Positions 45,252 to 54,234 are shown, numbered from the stretch's first letter. The stretch: DNA of 64,000 bases from Streptomyces sp. M92 (GCF_028473745.1 NZ_CP101137.1:7385501-7449500), one strand, 5' to 3'. Notes: a model not told the origin generated them from the sequence alone. Made by a program: numbers and translations.

Positions 45252-46142
45252 TCAGTACCCGAAGGCGCGTGCGGTGTTCGCGGCCAGCGCGGTCGCCAGG
45301 GTGTCCTCGTCGACGCCGCGCACGGCGGCCATGGCACGCACCGTGACCGGGATCAGGTAGGGGGCGTTCGGCCGGCCCCGGTAGGGCACGGGGGTGAGGA
45401 ACGGCGCGTCGGTCTCCACCAGGATCAGTTCCGCCGGGGCGACGGCGAGGGCGTCGCGGAGGTTCTGGGCGTTCTTGAAGGTGACGTTCCCGGCGAAGGA
45501 CATGTAGTAGCCGGCGCTCGCGCACACCTCGGCCATCTCGGCGTCGCCGGAGTAGCAGTGGAAGACGGTGCGCTCGGGGGCGCCCTCCTCCTTGAGGACG
45601 CGCAGGACGTCGGCGTGGGCGTCGCGGTCGTGGATGACCAGGGTCTTGCCGTGCCGCTTGGCGATCTCGATGTGGGCGCGGAAGGACCTCTCCTGCGCCT
45701 CCTTGCCCTCGGGGCCGGTGCGGAAGTAGTCCAGACCCGTCTCGCCGACGCCCTTGACCTGCGGGAGTGCCGCGAGGCGGTCGATCTCGGCGAGCGCCTC
45801 ATCGAGCGCCGCGCCCCCGCCGGGCTCGCGCGCCCCCTGCCTGGACCAGCCATCGGGGTCTCCGTGCACGATCCGTGGCGCCTCGTTGGGGTGCAGGGCG
45901 ACGGTGGCGTGCACGGCGTCGTGGGCCGCCGCCGTCTCGGCCGCCCAGCGGGAGCCGGCGAGGTCGCAGCCGACCTGGACGACGGTCGTGACGCCGACCG
46001 ACGCGGCCCTGGCGAGGCCTTCCGCCACCGTGCCCGACTGCATGTCGAGGTGGGTGTGAGAGTCGGCGACCGGCACCCGCAGAGGCTCGGGCAGCGGCGG
46101 CGCGTCGTTCTTGTCGGAGCGGCCGGAGGCGTTCGAAGGCAT
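45252..46142 (-). CDS. TatD family deoxyribonuclease/metal hydrolase
   Basis: This 296-residue TIM-barrel hydrolase shows VADSHTHLDMQSG, TTVVQVGCDLAGSRW, VHATVALHPNEAP, VKGVGETGLDYF, KTLVIHDRDAHADVL, TVFHCYSGDAEMAEVC and ELILVETDAPFLTP. All metal-binding His, Glu and Asp residues of TatD are present. TatD enzymes act as DNA exonucleases in repair and DNA degradation. It is the upstream member of the tatD-rpfB-ksgA-ispE cluster on the minus strand. The gap to the rpf gene is 107 bases. Confidence 0.93.
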   Translation of the reverse strand: MPSNASGRSDKNDAPPLPEPLRVPVADSHTHLDMQSGTVAEGLARAASVGVTTVVQVGCDLAGSRWAAETAAAHDAVHATVALHPNEAPRIVHGDPDGWSRQGAREPGGGAALDEALAEIDRLAALPQVKGVGETGLDYFRTGPEGKEAQERSFRAHIEIAKRHGKTLVIHDRDAHADVLRVLKEEGAPERTVFHCYSGDAEMAEVCASAGYYMSFAGNVTFKNAQNLRDALAVAPAELILVETDAPFLTPVPYRGRPNAPYLIPVTVRAMAAVRGVDEDTLATALAANTARAFGY

Positions 46143-46183
46143 GCCTCCGATCCTACGAAAGCCCCGGCCGGGTCCCGGTGGGG

Positions 46184-46639
46184 TCAGCTCCCCTTGCGGT
46201 GGAGGTGCAGGGAGTGCAGGAGGCCGCTCAGGTGCCGGTTCCCGCGTCCGGCGGTCAGGCCCGGCGCGCCCGGCCCCGGCGCCTCGGGCGCCACCCGGCC
46301 GGCCGGTACCTGCGGCACCTCCAGCGGACCGGCGGGCGGCACCCGGTGGGATCCGTGGGAGGCGCCGCGTACGGAGGCGACCCGCCCCGGCCGCATGATC
46401 CGCACGACGTGGTTGTCGCAGTTGGCGCAGGTCGGCCGGGTCAGCGGGGAGGGCACGACGCGGCCGTCGGCGACATAGCGGACGAATTCGTTGCCGTCGG
46501 CGTCCCTGTGGTGCTCGATATCGAACGACTGCTCCCAGCCGTGCCCGCAGCGCATGCAGGCGAACGAGTAGGACTCGTGGACGACGGCAGTGGCTCCTGA
46601 GGCCGTTCCGGTCCGTGCCGCGCTCTCACTCGTGCTCAT
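46184..46639 (-). CDS. Zinc-ribbon protein of unknown function
   Basis: This 151-residue protein has an N-terminal half built around a four-Cys zinc ribbon: YSFACMRCGHGWEQSFDIEHH and RPTCANCDNHVVRIM (C-x2-C...C-x2-C). A disordered Pro/Gly-rich tail of about 60 residues follows. It is likely to bind metal and perhaps nucleic acid or a protein partner. AAGGAG lies before the ATG at 46639. It stands between rsmI and tatD, all three on the minus strand. I know similar Streptomyces proteins only as hypothetical. Confidence 0.8.
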   Translation of the reverse strand: MSTSESAARTGTASGATAVVHESYSFACMRCGHGWEQSFDIEHHRDADGNEFVRYVADGRVVPSPLTRPTCANCDNHVVRIMRPGRVASVRGASHGSHRVPPAGPLEVPQVPAGRVAPEAPGPGAPGLTAGRGNRHLSGLLHSLHLHRKGS

Positions 46640-46789
46640 CCCGGCTCCTTCGGTCAAGTCGCCTTTCCTGCCCCCAGTGGACTCCTCCACCAGCCGGAAA
46701 GCACCAGGCAGTGCCGAGTGTTTGAGCCGATTTGAGCGGTCCTTGACGGAAGGGCCCGCAAGGTCAGGGCCGGGTCAAGCGCGGCCGGA

Positions 46790-47638
46790 TCACGCCCCCG
46801 CGTTCTTCGCCGCCACCACCGCGTCGAACACCTCGCGCTTGGGCAGGCCAGCCTGTGCGGCGACCGCCGCGATGGCCTCCTTGCGCCGCTCCCCCGCCTC
46901 CTCGCGCACCCGCACCCTGCGCACCAGTTCCGCCGCGCCGACCTCCTCGGGCCCCTGCTCCGGGGCCCCCTCGACGACGACGGTGATCTCACCGCGCACC
47001 CCTTCGGCGGCCCACGCGGCCAGCTCCCCCAGCCCGCCGCGCCTGACCTCCTCGTACGTCTTGGTCAGCTCCCGGCAGACGGCGGCCCGCCGCCCGGAAC
47101 CGAACGCCTCGGCCATGTCGGCGAGAGTGTCGTCGAGGCGGTGCGGGGCCTCGAAGTACACGAGGGTGCGGCGCTCCGCGGCCGCCTCGCGCAGCCGCGC
47201 GCGCCGCTCGCCGGCCTTGCGGGGCAGGAACCCCTCGAAGCAGAACCGGTCGACGGGCAGCCCGGACAGGGCGAGCGCGGTGAGCACGGCGGACGGCCCG
47301 GGTACGGCGGTGACCCGGACGTCCCGCTCGACGGCGGCGGCGACCAGCCGGTAGCCGGGGTCGGAGACGGACGGCATCCCCGCGTCGGTCACCAGCAGCA
47401 CGCGCGCGCCGCCCGCCAGCTCGTCGACCAGCTCGGGGGTGCGGGCGGACTCGTTGCCCTCGAAGTACGACACGACACGCCCGCGCGGGGTGACACCGAG
47501 CGCCTGGGTGAGCCGGCGCAGCCGCCGGGTGTCCTCGGCGGCGACGACGTCGGCCTCGGCCAGTTCCTCGGCGAGCCGGGGCGGCGCGTCGCGCACGTCG
47601 CCGATGGGGGTGCCCGCGAGTACAAGGGTTCCAGTCAC
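46790..47638 (-). CDS. rsmI: 16S rRNA (cytidine1402-2'-O)-methyltransferase
   Basis: RsmI methylates the ribose of C1402 in the decoding centre. The 282-residue tetrapyrrole-methylase-fold protein has LVLAGTPIGDVRDAPPRLAEELAEADVVAAEDTRR, GRVVSYFEGNE, RVLLVTDAGMPSVSDPGYRLV, AVPGPSAVLTALALSGLPVDRFCFEGFLPRK and REAAAERRTLVYFEAPHR. All family landmarks are in order. It starts at GTG 47638 and is divergent from the mannosyltransferase gene, 82 bases away. Confidence 0.97.
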   Translation of the reverse strand: MTGTLVLAGTPIGDVRDAPPRLAEELAEADVVAAEDTRRLRRLTQALGVTPRGRVVSYFEGNESARTPELVDELAGGARVLLVTDAGMPSVSDPGYRLVAAAVERDVRVTAVPGPSAVLTALALSGLPVDRFCFEGFLPRKAGERRARLREAAAERRTLVYFEAPHRLDDTLADMAEAFGSGRRAAVCRELTKTYEEVRRGGLGELAAWAAEGVRGEITVVVEGAPEQGPEEVGAAELVRRVRVREEAGERRKEAIAAVAAQAGLPKREVFDAVVAAKNAGA

Positions 47639-47708
47639 CTCCCCATCCTCCCAGCAACGCGTCGGGACCGGTCCGGGGCATGCGCGGGACGTGCACAGCG
47701 CGGTTCCC

Positions 47709-47714
47709 TACGAT
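47709..47714 (+). promoter_or_regulatory. -10 box of a probable leaderless promoter for the mannosyltransferase
   Basis: TACGAT at 47709-47714 lies six bases before the GTG at 47721. No Shine-Dalgarno sequence fits in between. This is the geometry of leaderless Streptomyces promoters. Confidence 0.55.
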
Positions 47715-47720
47715 GGCGCG

Positions 47721-49466
47721 GTGACCAGTACCGCGTCCTCCACGGACACCCGGCAGGACCAGGCCCCGCACGAGCAGCGGCCGGCCTGGCAGCAGCGGCT
47801 GCGCCGCTTCGGCTACCCGGCACCGCCCGCGGCCGACGACGTCCGCGACCGGCTGGTGCCGCCGTACACGCGTCCGGGGCCGCGGCTGTGGGTCTTCCTC
47901 AACCTGTCGAAGTCGCGCGCCGAGCGGCTCGTGCGCTGGTCGGCGTGGGGCGGGCCGCTGCTGGTGGCGCTGTTCGCGGGGGTGCTGCGGTTCTGGAACC
48001 TGGGCAGCCCGAAGGCGGTGATATTCGACGAGACGTACTACGCCAAGGACGCGTGGGCGCTGATCCACCGCGGTTTCGAGGTCAACTGGGACAAGAACGC
48101 CAACGACCTGATCCTGAACTCCGGCGGCGACGTCCCGATCCCGGCCGACGCGTCCTACGTGGTGCACCCGCCGGTCGGCAAGTACGTCATCGGACTCGGC
48201 GAGCTGCTGTTCGGCTTCGACCCGTTCGGCTGGCGCTTCATGACGGCACTGCTCGGCACCCTCTCGGTGCTGCTGCTGTGCCGGATCGGCCGGCGCCTGT
48301 TCCGCTCGACCTTCCTGGGGTGCCTGGCGGGCGCGCTGATGGCGGTGGACGGGCTGCACTTCGTGATGAGCCGCACCGCGCTGCTGGACAGCGTGCTGAT
48401 GTTCTTCGTGCTGGCGGCCTTCGGCTGCCTGGTCGCCGACCGGGACTGGGCCCGGGGCAGACTCGCCGCCGCGCTGCCCGTGGACGCCGACGGCCGGGTC
48501 CGCCCGGACGCGCACCTGGCGGAGACGTTCCGCTTCGGGTGGCGGCCGTGGCGGCTGGCGGCGGGGCTGATGCTGGGCCTGGCGGCGGCCACCAAGTGGA
48601 ACGGCCTGTACATCATGGCGGCGTTCTGCGTGATGGCCGTGCTGTGGGACGTCGGCACCCGCCGGGTCGCGGGCGCCCACCGGCCGCACCTGGCGGTCCT
48701 CAGGTACGACCTGGGCTGGGCGTTCCTGTCGACGGTCCCGGTGGCGCTCGGCACCTACCTGCTGTCCTGGCTGGGCTGGATCCTCTCCCCCTCGGACGGC
48801 ACCGGCGGCTACTACCGCGACTGGGCGGCGACCGACGGCGGGAACAGCTCCTGGTCGTGGCTCTTCCCGGACTGGTGGCGCAGCCTGTGGCACTACGAGA
48901 CGCAGGTGCTGGAGTTCCACACCCACCTGACGTCGCCGCACACGTACCAGTCCAATCCGTGGAGCTGGATCGTGATGGGCCGCCCCGTCTCCTACTTCTA
49001 CGAGTCGCCCTCGCCCGGCTCGGACGGCTGCCCGGCCGACGCGGGCGAGAAGTGCGCCCGCGAGGTGCTGGCGCTGGGCACGCCGCTGCTGTGGTGGGTG
49101 GGCTGCTTCGCGCTGCTGTACGTGCTGTGGCGCTGGGTCTTCCGCCGGGACTGGCGGGCGGGCGCCATCGCCTGCGGCCTCGCGGCCGGCTATCTGCCGT
49201 GGTTCCTGTACCAGGAGCGCACGATCTTCGTCTTCTACGCGGTCGTCTTCGTCCCCTTCCTGTGCCTGGCGGTGGCGATGCTGCTGGGGGCGGTCATCGG
49301 CCGGCCGGGCTGCGGCGACGCCCGGCGGGTCGCGGGGGCGACGGGCGCGGGCGTGCTGGTGCTGCTGATCGCCTGGAACTTCATCTACTTCTGGCCCATC
49401 TACACGGGCACGGCGATCCCGATGGAGGACTGGCGGGCGCGGATGTGGCTGGACACGTGGGTCTAG
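47721..49466 (+). CDS. pmt: Dolichyl-phosphate-mannose--protein mannosyltransferase
   Basis: This 581-residue integral membrane protein transfers mannose from polyprenyl phosphate to exported proteins. After a soluble N-terminus it has FWNLGSPKAVIFDETYYAKDAWALI, where FDETYYAKDA carries the catalytic DE motif. HPPVGKYVIGLGELLFG and GWRFMTALLGTLSVLLLCRIGRRLF follow, then multiple helices. VMSRTALLDSVLMFFVLAAFG and ATKWNGLYIMAAFCVMAVLWD are typical of GT39. The C-terminus YLPWFLYQERTIFVFYAVVF is also conserved. In Streptomyces this enzyme glycosylates lipoproteins and the phiC31 receptor. The GTG at 47721 probably belongs to a leaderless mRNA. Confidence 0.95.
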   Translation: MTSTASSTDTRQDQAPHEQRPAWQQRLRRFGYPAPPAADDVRDRLVPPYTRPGPRLWVFLNLSKSRAERLVRWSAWGGPLLVALFAGVLRFWNLGSPKAVIFDETYYAKDAWALIHRGFEVNWDKNANDLILNSGGDVPIPADASYVVHPPVGKYVIGLGELLFGFDPFGWRFMTALLGTLSVLLLCRIGRRLFRSTFLGCLAGALMAVDGLHFVMSRTALLDSVLMFFVLAAFGCLVADRDWARGRLAAALPVDADGRVRPDAHLAETFRFGWRPWRLAAGLMLGLAAATKWNGLYIMAAFCVMAVLWDVGTRRVAGAHRPHLAVLRYDLGWAFLSTVPVALGTYLLSWLGWILSPSDGTGGYYRDWAATDGGNSSWSWLFPDWWRSLWHYETQVLEFHTHLTSPHTYQSNPWSWIVMGRPVSYFYESPSPGSDGCPADAGEKCAREVLALGTPLLWWVGCFALLYVLWRWVFRRDWRAGAIACGLAAGYLPWFLYQERTIFVFYAVVFVPFLCLAVAMLLGAVIGRPGCGDARRVAGATGAGVLVLLIAWNFIYFWPIYTGTAIPMEDWRARMWLDTWV

Positions 49467-49499
49467 CCGGGCGGATTCCGCTTTGTGCGCCCCCGCCGG

Positions 49500-49880
49500 T
49501 CACTCGTCGGCCGCCAGGGAGAGCACCCGCACCGGGCGCCCTTTCCAATCCGCGGGGTCGACGGTCGCCACGACGGCGCCGTGCGGGCGTTCCGCCGTCG
49601 GCCGGGCGAGGTGCTGCGTGTGAGGGAGCCCCCACCCGTCCTCACCGGACAGGCTCAGCGCGGCGCTCAGGTCCAGGGGGACGATGTCCACCGCCGGAAG
49701 CTGTGCGACGTGCTCGGACAGCCCCGGATATGTCCGGTCCGCCTCCACCAGCGCGCACGCCGCCGCGTACAAGTGGGTCCCGGGGCTGCTGGTGGCCTGG
49801 TAGACCAAGCGGGACACCAACGGATTGCCTCGCAGGGAGACCAGCGCGCCGGTGTCCAGCACGATGTGCAGTTCGTTCAC
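49500..49880 (-). CDS. PIN-like toxin of a toxin-antitoxin pair
   Basis: This 126-residue protein has a PIN-domain pattern: N-terminal IVLDTGALVSLRGNPLV with the first Asp, AACALVEADRTYPG with the conserved Glu, and a late acidic strand GAVVATVDPADW. PIN toxins are metal-dependent ribonucleases that cut tRNA or mRNA. The GTG start overlaps the stop of the RHH antitoxin (GTGA). That order, antitoxin first with a 4-base overlap, is standard for VapBC-like modules. Sequence is divergent from classical VapC, so the family call is moderate. Confidence 0.75.
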   Translation of the reverse strand: MNELHIVLDTGALVSLRGNPLVSRLVYQATSSPGTHLYAAACALVEADRTYPGLSEHVAQLPAVDIVPLDLSAALSLSGEDGWGLPHTQHLARPTAERPHGAVVATVDPADWKGRPVRVLSLAADE

Positions 49881-50131
49881 GCCGCCGTGGCCTCCGCGAT
49901 ACGGCGAGCGAGGACCGCGTCCGCCTCGGCATCGGTGACGGCAGGGTCGTAGCCCGTCCACTTCTGGAGGATCTGCCGTGTACGTTCGGCTTCCTCGGCC
50001 CGCTCTGCCGGGGTCTTGACCGTCGCCGCGAGCCGGTCGAGCCAGGCACGCAGGCTCATCCCCTCGGCTTCGGCGACGGAGGCGAGCCGGTCGCGGGTCT
50101 CGGACCGGGCTCGGATAGTGGCGTCTGGCAT
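49877..50131 (-). CDS. Ribbon-helix-helix antitoxin
   Basis: This 84-residue protein starts PDATIRARSETRDRLASVAEAEGMSLRAWLDRLA, which is a CopG/Arc-type ribbon-helix-helix DNA-binding unit. A helical acidic C-terminus (TDAEADAVLARRIAEATAA) should wrap the toxin. It overlaps the PIN gene downstream. A palindrome and short direct repeats upstream probably serve autoregulation. Confidence 0.8.
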   Translation of the reverse strand: MPDATIRARSETRDRLASVAEAEGMSLRAWLDRLAATVKTPAERAEEAERTRQILQKWTGYDPAVTDAEADAVLARRIAEATAA

Positions 50132-50187
50132 GATCGGCCGCTCCCTGCGCGTAGGGCTGTGTAGGAGATTCCGTACTCTACTCGAGC

Positions 50188-50210
50188 GTGTACGCCTACG
50201 TACACGTACA
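50188..50210. promoter_or_regulatory. Palindrome/direct repeats upstream of the antitoxin gene
   Basis: GTGTACG-CCTA-CGTACAC (50188-50205) is a perfect inverted repeat, and its right arm continues as a second GTACA at 50206-50210. It lies about 60 bases upstream of the antitoxin ATG, and on the minus strand a TAGAGT lies between, so it fits an RHH operator. Confidence 0.6.
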
Positions 50211-50312
50211 CATCACGGCCAGGGACGGCCCGGGTCTCCTTTGGGCCACCAAACGGAAACATCCGTACCGCTGGTCACGCCCGGCGCATAGAGTGCCACT
50301 CACAACTACTTC

Positions 50313-50324
50313 TGAACGCGTTCA
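50313..50324. promoter_or_regulatory. 12-bp palindrome upstream of the first PBP gene
   Basis: TGAACGCGTTCA is a perfect palindrome 57 bases before the ATG of the penicillin-binding protein gene. A TAGAGT -10-like box lies just upstream at 50288-50293. Confidence 0.45.
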
Positions 50325-50381
50325 AGAAAGCGTCCGGAAGGACTGACGGGGATTCAGGGGATTCCGGGGAGGGGACTGCCG

Positions 50382-52013
50382 ATGGGCAGGGGGGTGAAGG
50401 TCGCCGTCATAGGCGGCGTGTTCGCCGTGATGGTGGGCGGGGCCGGGTACGGCGCCTACAACATCGTGTCGGCGCTGGACGGCGGGGGCGGCTCGGGGAG
50501 CGCCGGTACCGCGAAGAAGAGCGGGCCGCCCGACGGTGACGAGGTCGGGGAGACGACCGAGAAGTTCTTCACGGCCTGGGAGAAGGGCGACGCGACCACG
50601 GCGGCGTCGTACACGAACAACGCCTCGGTCGCCGGGACGCTGCTCACGGCGTACGGCGAGGCGGCGCACATCACCGACGTGGAGATCACGCCCGGCACGG
50701 CGACCGGCACGAGCGTGCCGTTCACGGTCAAGGCGAAGGTGTCGTACGAGGGCACGACCAAGCCGCTGACGTACAAGAGCGAGCTGACCGTGGTGCGCGG
50801 GGAGACCACCGGGCGGGCGCTGGTGGACTGGAAGCCGTCGGTCGTCCATCCAGCGCTGAAGGACGGCGACACCCTGGTCACGGCGGAGTCGGAGACCCCG
50901 CAGATCCAGGCGGTCGGCCGCAACGGGACCGTGCTGACGAAGGAGAAGTACCCCTCGCTCGGTCCGGTGCTGGCCACCCTCCGGGAGAAGTACGGCGCCA
51001 AGGCGGGCGGCACCCCCGGCGTCGAGCTGGTGGTGCGGCACACGGCCGCCGACGCCCCCGACACTCCGCTGCTGACCCTCGCCGAGGGTGAGCCCGGCAA
51101 GCTGGAGACGACGCTCAGCGCGAGCGTCCAGGCGGCGGCCGAGAAGGCCGTGAAGCGGTTCGGCGAGTCGTCCGTGGTCGCGGTCAAGCCGAGCACCGGC
51201 GAAGTGCTGGCCGTGGCCAACAACCGGGCGGACGGCTTCAACGCGGCGTTCCAGGGGCGGGTCGCCCCCGGCTCCACCATGAAGATCATCACCGCGGCCA
51301 TGCTCATCGACAACGGCGTGACCTCGATGAACGGCCCGGCGCCCTGCACGGACACGGCGCTGTGGCGGGGCCAGACCTTCAAGAACCTCACCGGCCTGGA
51401 GCCCAACGAGGGCGCCAGCCTCGCCAACACCTTCATGCGCTCCTGCAACACGGGTTTCATCAAGCTCATCGACGAGAAGCCGCTCACGGTCGCCTCGCTG
51501 ACGATGGAGGCCGAGGAGCGTTTCGGGCTGGGCCGGGACGACTGGCAGACCGGCATCGTCTCCTTCGACGGCAGCGTCCCCGCCGTGAGCGGCCCGGACC
51601 GCGCCGCCAACGCCATCGGCCAGGGCAAGGTCCAGATGAACCCCCTGAACATGGCGTCGGTGACGGCGACCGCCATCACCGGCGAGTTCCGCCAGCCCTA
51701 CCTGGTCTCCCCCGACCTGGACGGGCGGCAGCTGGCCACCGCCAAGGGCCTGCCGCAGAGTACCGCCGACCAGCTCAGGCAGATGATGCGGCTCACCGCC
51801 ACCCAGGGCACCGGCGCCGCGGCCATGTCCGGGCTCGGCGGCGACATCGGCGCCAAGACGGGGTCGGCGGAGGTCGACGGGCAGACCACGTCCGACAGCT
51901 GGTTCACCGGCTTCCGCGACGACCTCGCGGCGGCGGCCATGGCCGAGGGCGCGGGCCACGGCGGTGACGCGGCCGGCCCGATCGTCGCGGACGTGCTGCG
52001 CGCCGGTGGCTGA
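50382..52013 (+). CDS. Penicillin-binding protein with NTF2/MecA_N domain, copy 1
   Basis: This 543-residue class B-type transpeptidase has an N-terminal signal anchor (VAVIGGVFAVMVGGAGYGAYNIV). An NTF2-like MecA_N domain follows at about residues 50-150 (EKFFTAWEKGDATTAASYTNN, SVPFTVKAKVSYEG). A short dimerisation region precedes the transpeptidase domain with S298-T-M-K301 (nucleophile), S354-C-N356 and K492-T-G494. It should cross-link peptidoglycan outside the membrane and bind beta-lactams. GGGGAGGGG lies upstream of the ATG. A paralogue follows 122 bases downstream and ssgE comes next, so a role in sporulation-linked wall growth is plausible but unproven. Confidence 0.92.
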   Translation: MGRGVKVAVIGGVFAVMVGGAGYGAYNIVSALDGGGGSGSAGTAKKSGPPDGDEVGETTEKFFTAWEKGDATTAASYTNNASVAGTLLTAYGEAAHITDVEITPGTATGTSVPFTVKAKVSYEGTTKPLTYKSELTVVRGETTGRALVDWKPSVVHPALKDGDTLVTAESETPQIQAVGRNGTVLTKEKYPSLGPVLATLREKYGAKAGGTPGVELVVRHTAADAPDTPLLTLAEGEPGKLETTLSASVQAAAEKAVKRFGESSVVAVKPSTGEVLAVANNRADGFNAAFQGRVAPGSTMKIITAAMLIDNGVTSMNGPAPCTDTALWRGQTFKNLTGLEPNEGASLANTFMRSCNTGFIKLIDEKPLTVASLTMEAEERFGLGRDDWQTGIVSFDGSVPAVSGPDRAANAIGQGKVQMNPLNMASVTATAITGEFRQPYLVSPDLDGRQLATAKGLPQSTADQLRQMMRLTATQGTGAAAMSGLGGDIGAKTGSAEVDGQTTSDSWFTGFRDDLAAAAMAEGAGHGGDAAGPIVADVLRAGG

Positions 52014-52135
52014 GCCCGGCCGACCGGTAGGACCCGCCCGGACGCCCTAGGGTGGTCGCCGTCGGGGTGGGCGCGCGGCAGCGCGACACCGGCGGCGGGG
52101 ACCACCGCCAGGGCAGCGCGAGGGAACGGGACGCA

Positions 52136-53806
52136 GTGGGCAGCAGAAGGACCGCCACCGGGCGGCGCAGTACGAGACCCGCCGTGATCGGCAGCGTCGC
52201 CGCCGTGGTCGTGGCCGGCGCCGGATTCGGCGCCTACGCGATGTACGGCGGCGCCGGTGGAGCGGACGGCGGCCGGACCGCTGCCGCGGCGGCCGGGGAG
52301 AAGGTGAGGTCCGGACCGCTGACGGCGGCCGAGGTCACCTCCACGGCCCAGCGGTTCCTGACCGCCTGGCAGCGCGGCGACGTCGCCGGGGCGGCCGCCG
52401 CCACCGACGACGCCGAGGCCGCGAAGGCCCTGCTCACCGGCTACACCAAGGACGCCCGCGTCAAGGACGTCACCCTCACCCCTGGCACCCCGGCCGGGGA
52501 CGAGGTCCCGTTCTCCGTGAAGGCCACCGTCGCCCACGGGGAGACGAGCAAGCCGCTGGCGTACGACAGCGCGCTGACCGTCGTGCGCGGTCCCGGCGAC
52601 GGCGAGCCCCTGGTCGACTGGCAGGCCGCCGTCGTCCACCCGGAGCTGAGGGACGGCGACAAGCTGGTCACCGGGGAGGCCGGGGACCCGCCGGTCGAGG
52701 CGCTGGACCGGGACGGCGGGAAGCTCACCGCCGCGCAGTACCCCTCCCTCGGCACCGTCCTGGACGGCCTGCGCGAGAAGTACGGCGAGAAGGCCGGCGG
52801 CACCCCGGGCATCGAGCTGCGCGTGGTCCGCGGCAAGGAGTCCAAGGCGGCGAAGGCCTCCGACAAGACCCTGCTGGAGCTGAGCGAGGGCACGCCCGGC
52901 ACCCTGAAGACCACCCTGGACCCGGCGCTGCAGGCCGCCGCCGAACAGCAGGTGTCCGGCAAGGCGCGGGCCTCCGTGGTGCTGATGCGCGCCTCCACGG
53001 GCGAGATCCTCGCCGTCGCCAACGGCGGGCACGGCTTCAACACCGCCTTCCAGGGCTCGCTGGCGCCCGGCTCCACGATGAAGGTCGTCACCGCCTCGAT
53101 GCTGATCGAGAAGAACCTGGCGTCGATGGACCAGAAGCACCCGTGCCCGAAGTACTTCACCTACGGCGGCTGGAAGTTCCAGAACGACGACGAGTTCGAG
53201 ATCAAGGACGGCACCTTCAAGGCGAGCTTCGCCCGCTCCTGCAACACCGCCTTCATCAGCCAGGCCCCCGAGCTGGAGAACGACGACCTGACCAAGCAGG
53301 CGAAGGAGGTGTTCGGCCTGTCCATGAACAACTGGGCCGTCGGCGTGCCCACCTTCGACGGCTCGGTGCCGGTGCAGAGCGCCGCCCCGATGGCCGCCTC
53401 CCTCATCGGCCAGGGCGGGGTGCGGATGAACCCGCTGAACATGGCGTCCGTGGCGGCGACCGTGAAGTCCGGCTCCTTCCACCAGCCGTACCTGGTCTCC
53501 CCGTCGGTCGACGGGCGGAAGCTCGCCACCGCCTCCCGCACGATGTCGGCCTCCACGCTGGCGCAGCTGCGCGAGATGATGTCCTACACGGCGGCCGCCG
53601 GTACCGCGGCGGAGCCGATGGCCGGGGTGGGCGGTGACGCCGGGGCGAAGACCGGCTCGGCGGAGGTCGACAACCAGGAGAAGCCCAACGGCTGGTTCAC
53701 CGCGTACAAGGGCGACCTGGCCGCGGCGGGTGTGGTCCAGCAGGGCGGCCACGGCAGCGAGAGCGCGGGACCGATCGTCGCGGCGCTGCTGAAGAACGCG
53801 GGCTGA
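52136..53806 (+). CDS. Penicillin-binding protein with NTF2/MecA_N domain, copy 2
   Basis: This 556-residue paralogue of the preceding gene has the same architecture. The signal anchor is PAVIGSVAAVVVAGAGFGAYAMY, then a MecA_N domain (TSTAQRFLTAWQRGDVAGAAAATDD, VPFSVKATVAHGE) and a transpeptidase with S313-T-M-K316, S368-C-N370 and K505-T-G507. The GTG at 52136 is favoured by GAGGGAACGGG upstream; an in-frame GTG at 52052 would add a tail before the anchor. The tandem pair is probably an old duplication. Confidence 0.92.
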   Translation: MGSRRTATGRRSTRPAVIGSVAAVVVAGAGFGAYAMYGGAGGADGGRTAAAAAGEKVRSGPLTAAEVTSTAQRFLTAWQRGDVAGAAAATDDAEAAKALLTGYTKDARVKDVTLTPGTPAGDEVPFSVKATVAHGETSKPLAYDSALTVVRGPGDGEPLVDWQAAVVHPELRDGDKLVTGEAGDPPVEALDRDGGKLTAAQYPSLGTVLDGLREKYGEKAGGTPGIELRVVRGKESKAAKASDKTLLELSEGTPGTLKTTLDPALQAAAEQQVSGKARASVVLMRASTGEILAVANGGHGFNTAFQGSLAPGSTMKVVTASMLIEKNLASMDQKHPCPKYFTYGGWKFQNDDEFEIKDGTFKASFARSCNTAFISQAPELENDDLTKQAKEVFGLSMNNWAVGVPTFDGSVPVQSAAPMAASLIGQGGVRMNPLNMASVAATVKSGSFHQPYLVSPSVDGRKLATASRTMSASTLAQLREMMSYTAAAGTAAEPMAGVGGDAGAKTGSAEVDNQEKPNGWFTAYKGDLAAAGVVQQGGHGSESAGPIVAALLKNAG

Positions 53807-53838
53807 CCGGCCCGGAGGCGAGGCGCGCGGCCGGTGGC

Positions 53839-54216
53839 TCAGTGGGCCACCGGCTGCGCCACCGCCGTGTACGTGCGGCGCAGGAACCGCATGACGGCCT
53901 TGGTCTCGAACTGGACCACCGAGCAGCCCTGCGGTGAGTGGAACTCGACCACGGCCTGCACCCGCCCGCACGGCCACACCCGCACGTCGCCGGTGCCGGC
54001 GGGCGCACGCAGGCCCTGCTCCAGCAGGGCGCGGGGGAAGGTCCATTCGCGGGAGGCGGGAGCGCGCCCCCGGGCGGGCAGGGCCACGCACACCGACCGC
54101 GGGTCGTGGTCGGGGTCGTAGCGCAGTACGACGGGTATCGCTCCGCCGTCGTCCCAGTCGGGGAGGTCCGCGTCGGTCAGGATGTGGGCTCGTGCGTGCT
54201 GTTCGACCACCGGCAT
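53839..54216 (-). CDS. ssgE: SsgA-like sporulation protein (SALP), probably SsgE
   Basis: This 125-residue protein is a SsgA-like protein, a family confined to sporulating actinomycetes that guides septation, wall synthesis and spore separation. It shows VVLRYDPDHDPRSVCVALPA, WTFPRALLEQGLRAPAGTGDVRVWPC and FHSPQGCSVVQFETKAVMRFLRRTY, all SALP landmarks. From memory, SsgE is SCO3158 in S. coelicolor and lies beside two PBP genes, as here. ATG 54216 follows AAGGGG. It is convergent with the second PBP gene. Assignment to SsgE rather than another SALP rests on that neighbourhood. Confidence 0.88.
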   Translation of the reverse strand: MPVVEQHARAHILTDADLPDWDDGGAIPVVLRYDPDHDPRSVCVALPARGRAPASREWTFPRALLEQGLRAPAGTGDVRVWPCGRVQAVVEFHSPQGCSVVQFETKAVMRFLRRTYTAVAQPVAH

Positions 54217-54234
54217 CGGATCGCCCCTTGCGCT

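Noticed and set aside
47141..50164. 1007-codon plus-strand frame across rsmI, the mannosyltransferase and the toxin-antitoxin genes
   Set aside because: It runs through four well-supported genes in a wrong frame and has shadow-like composition.
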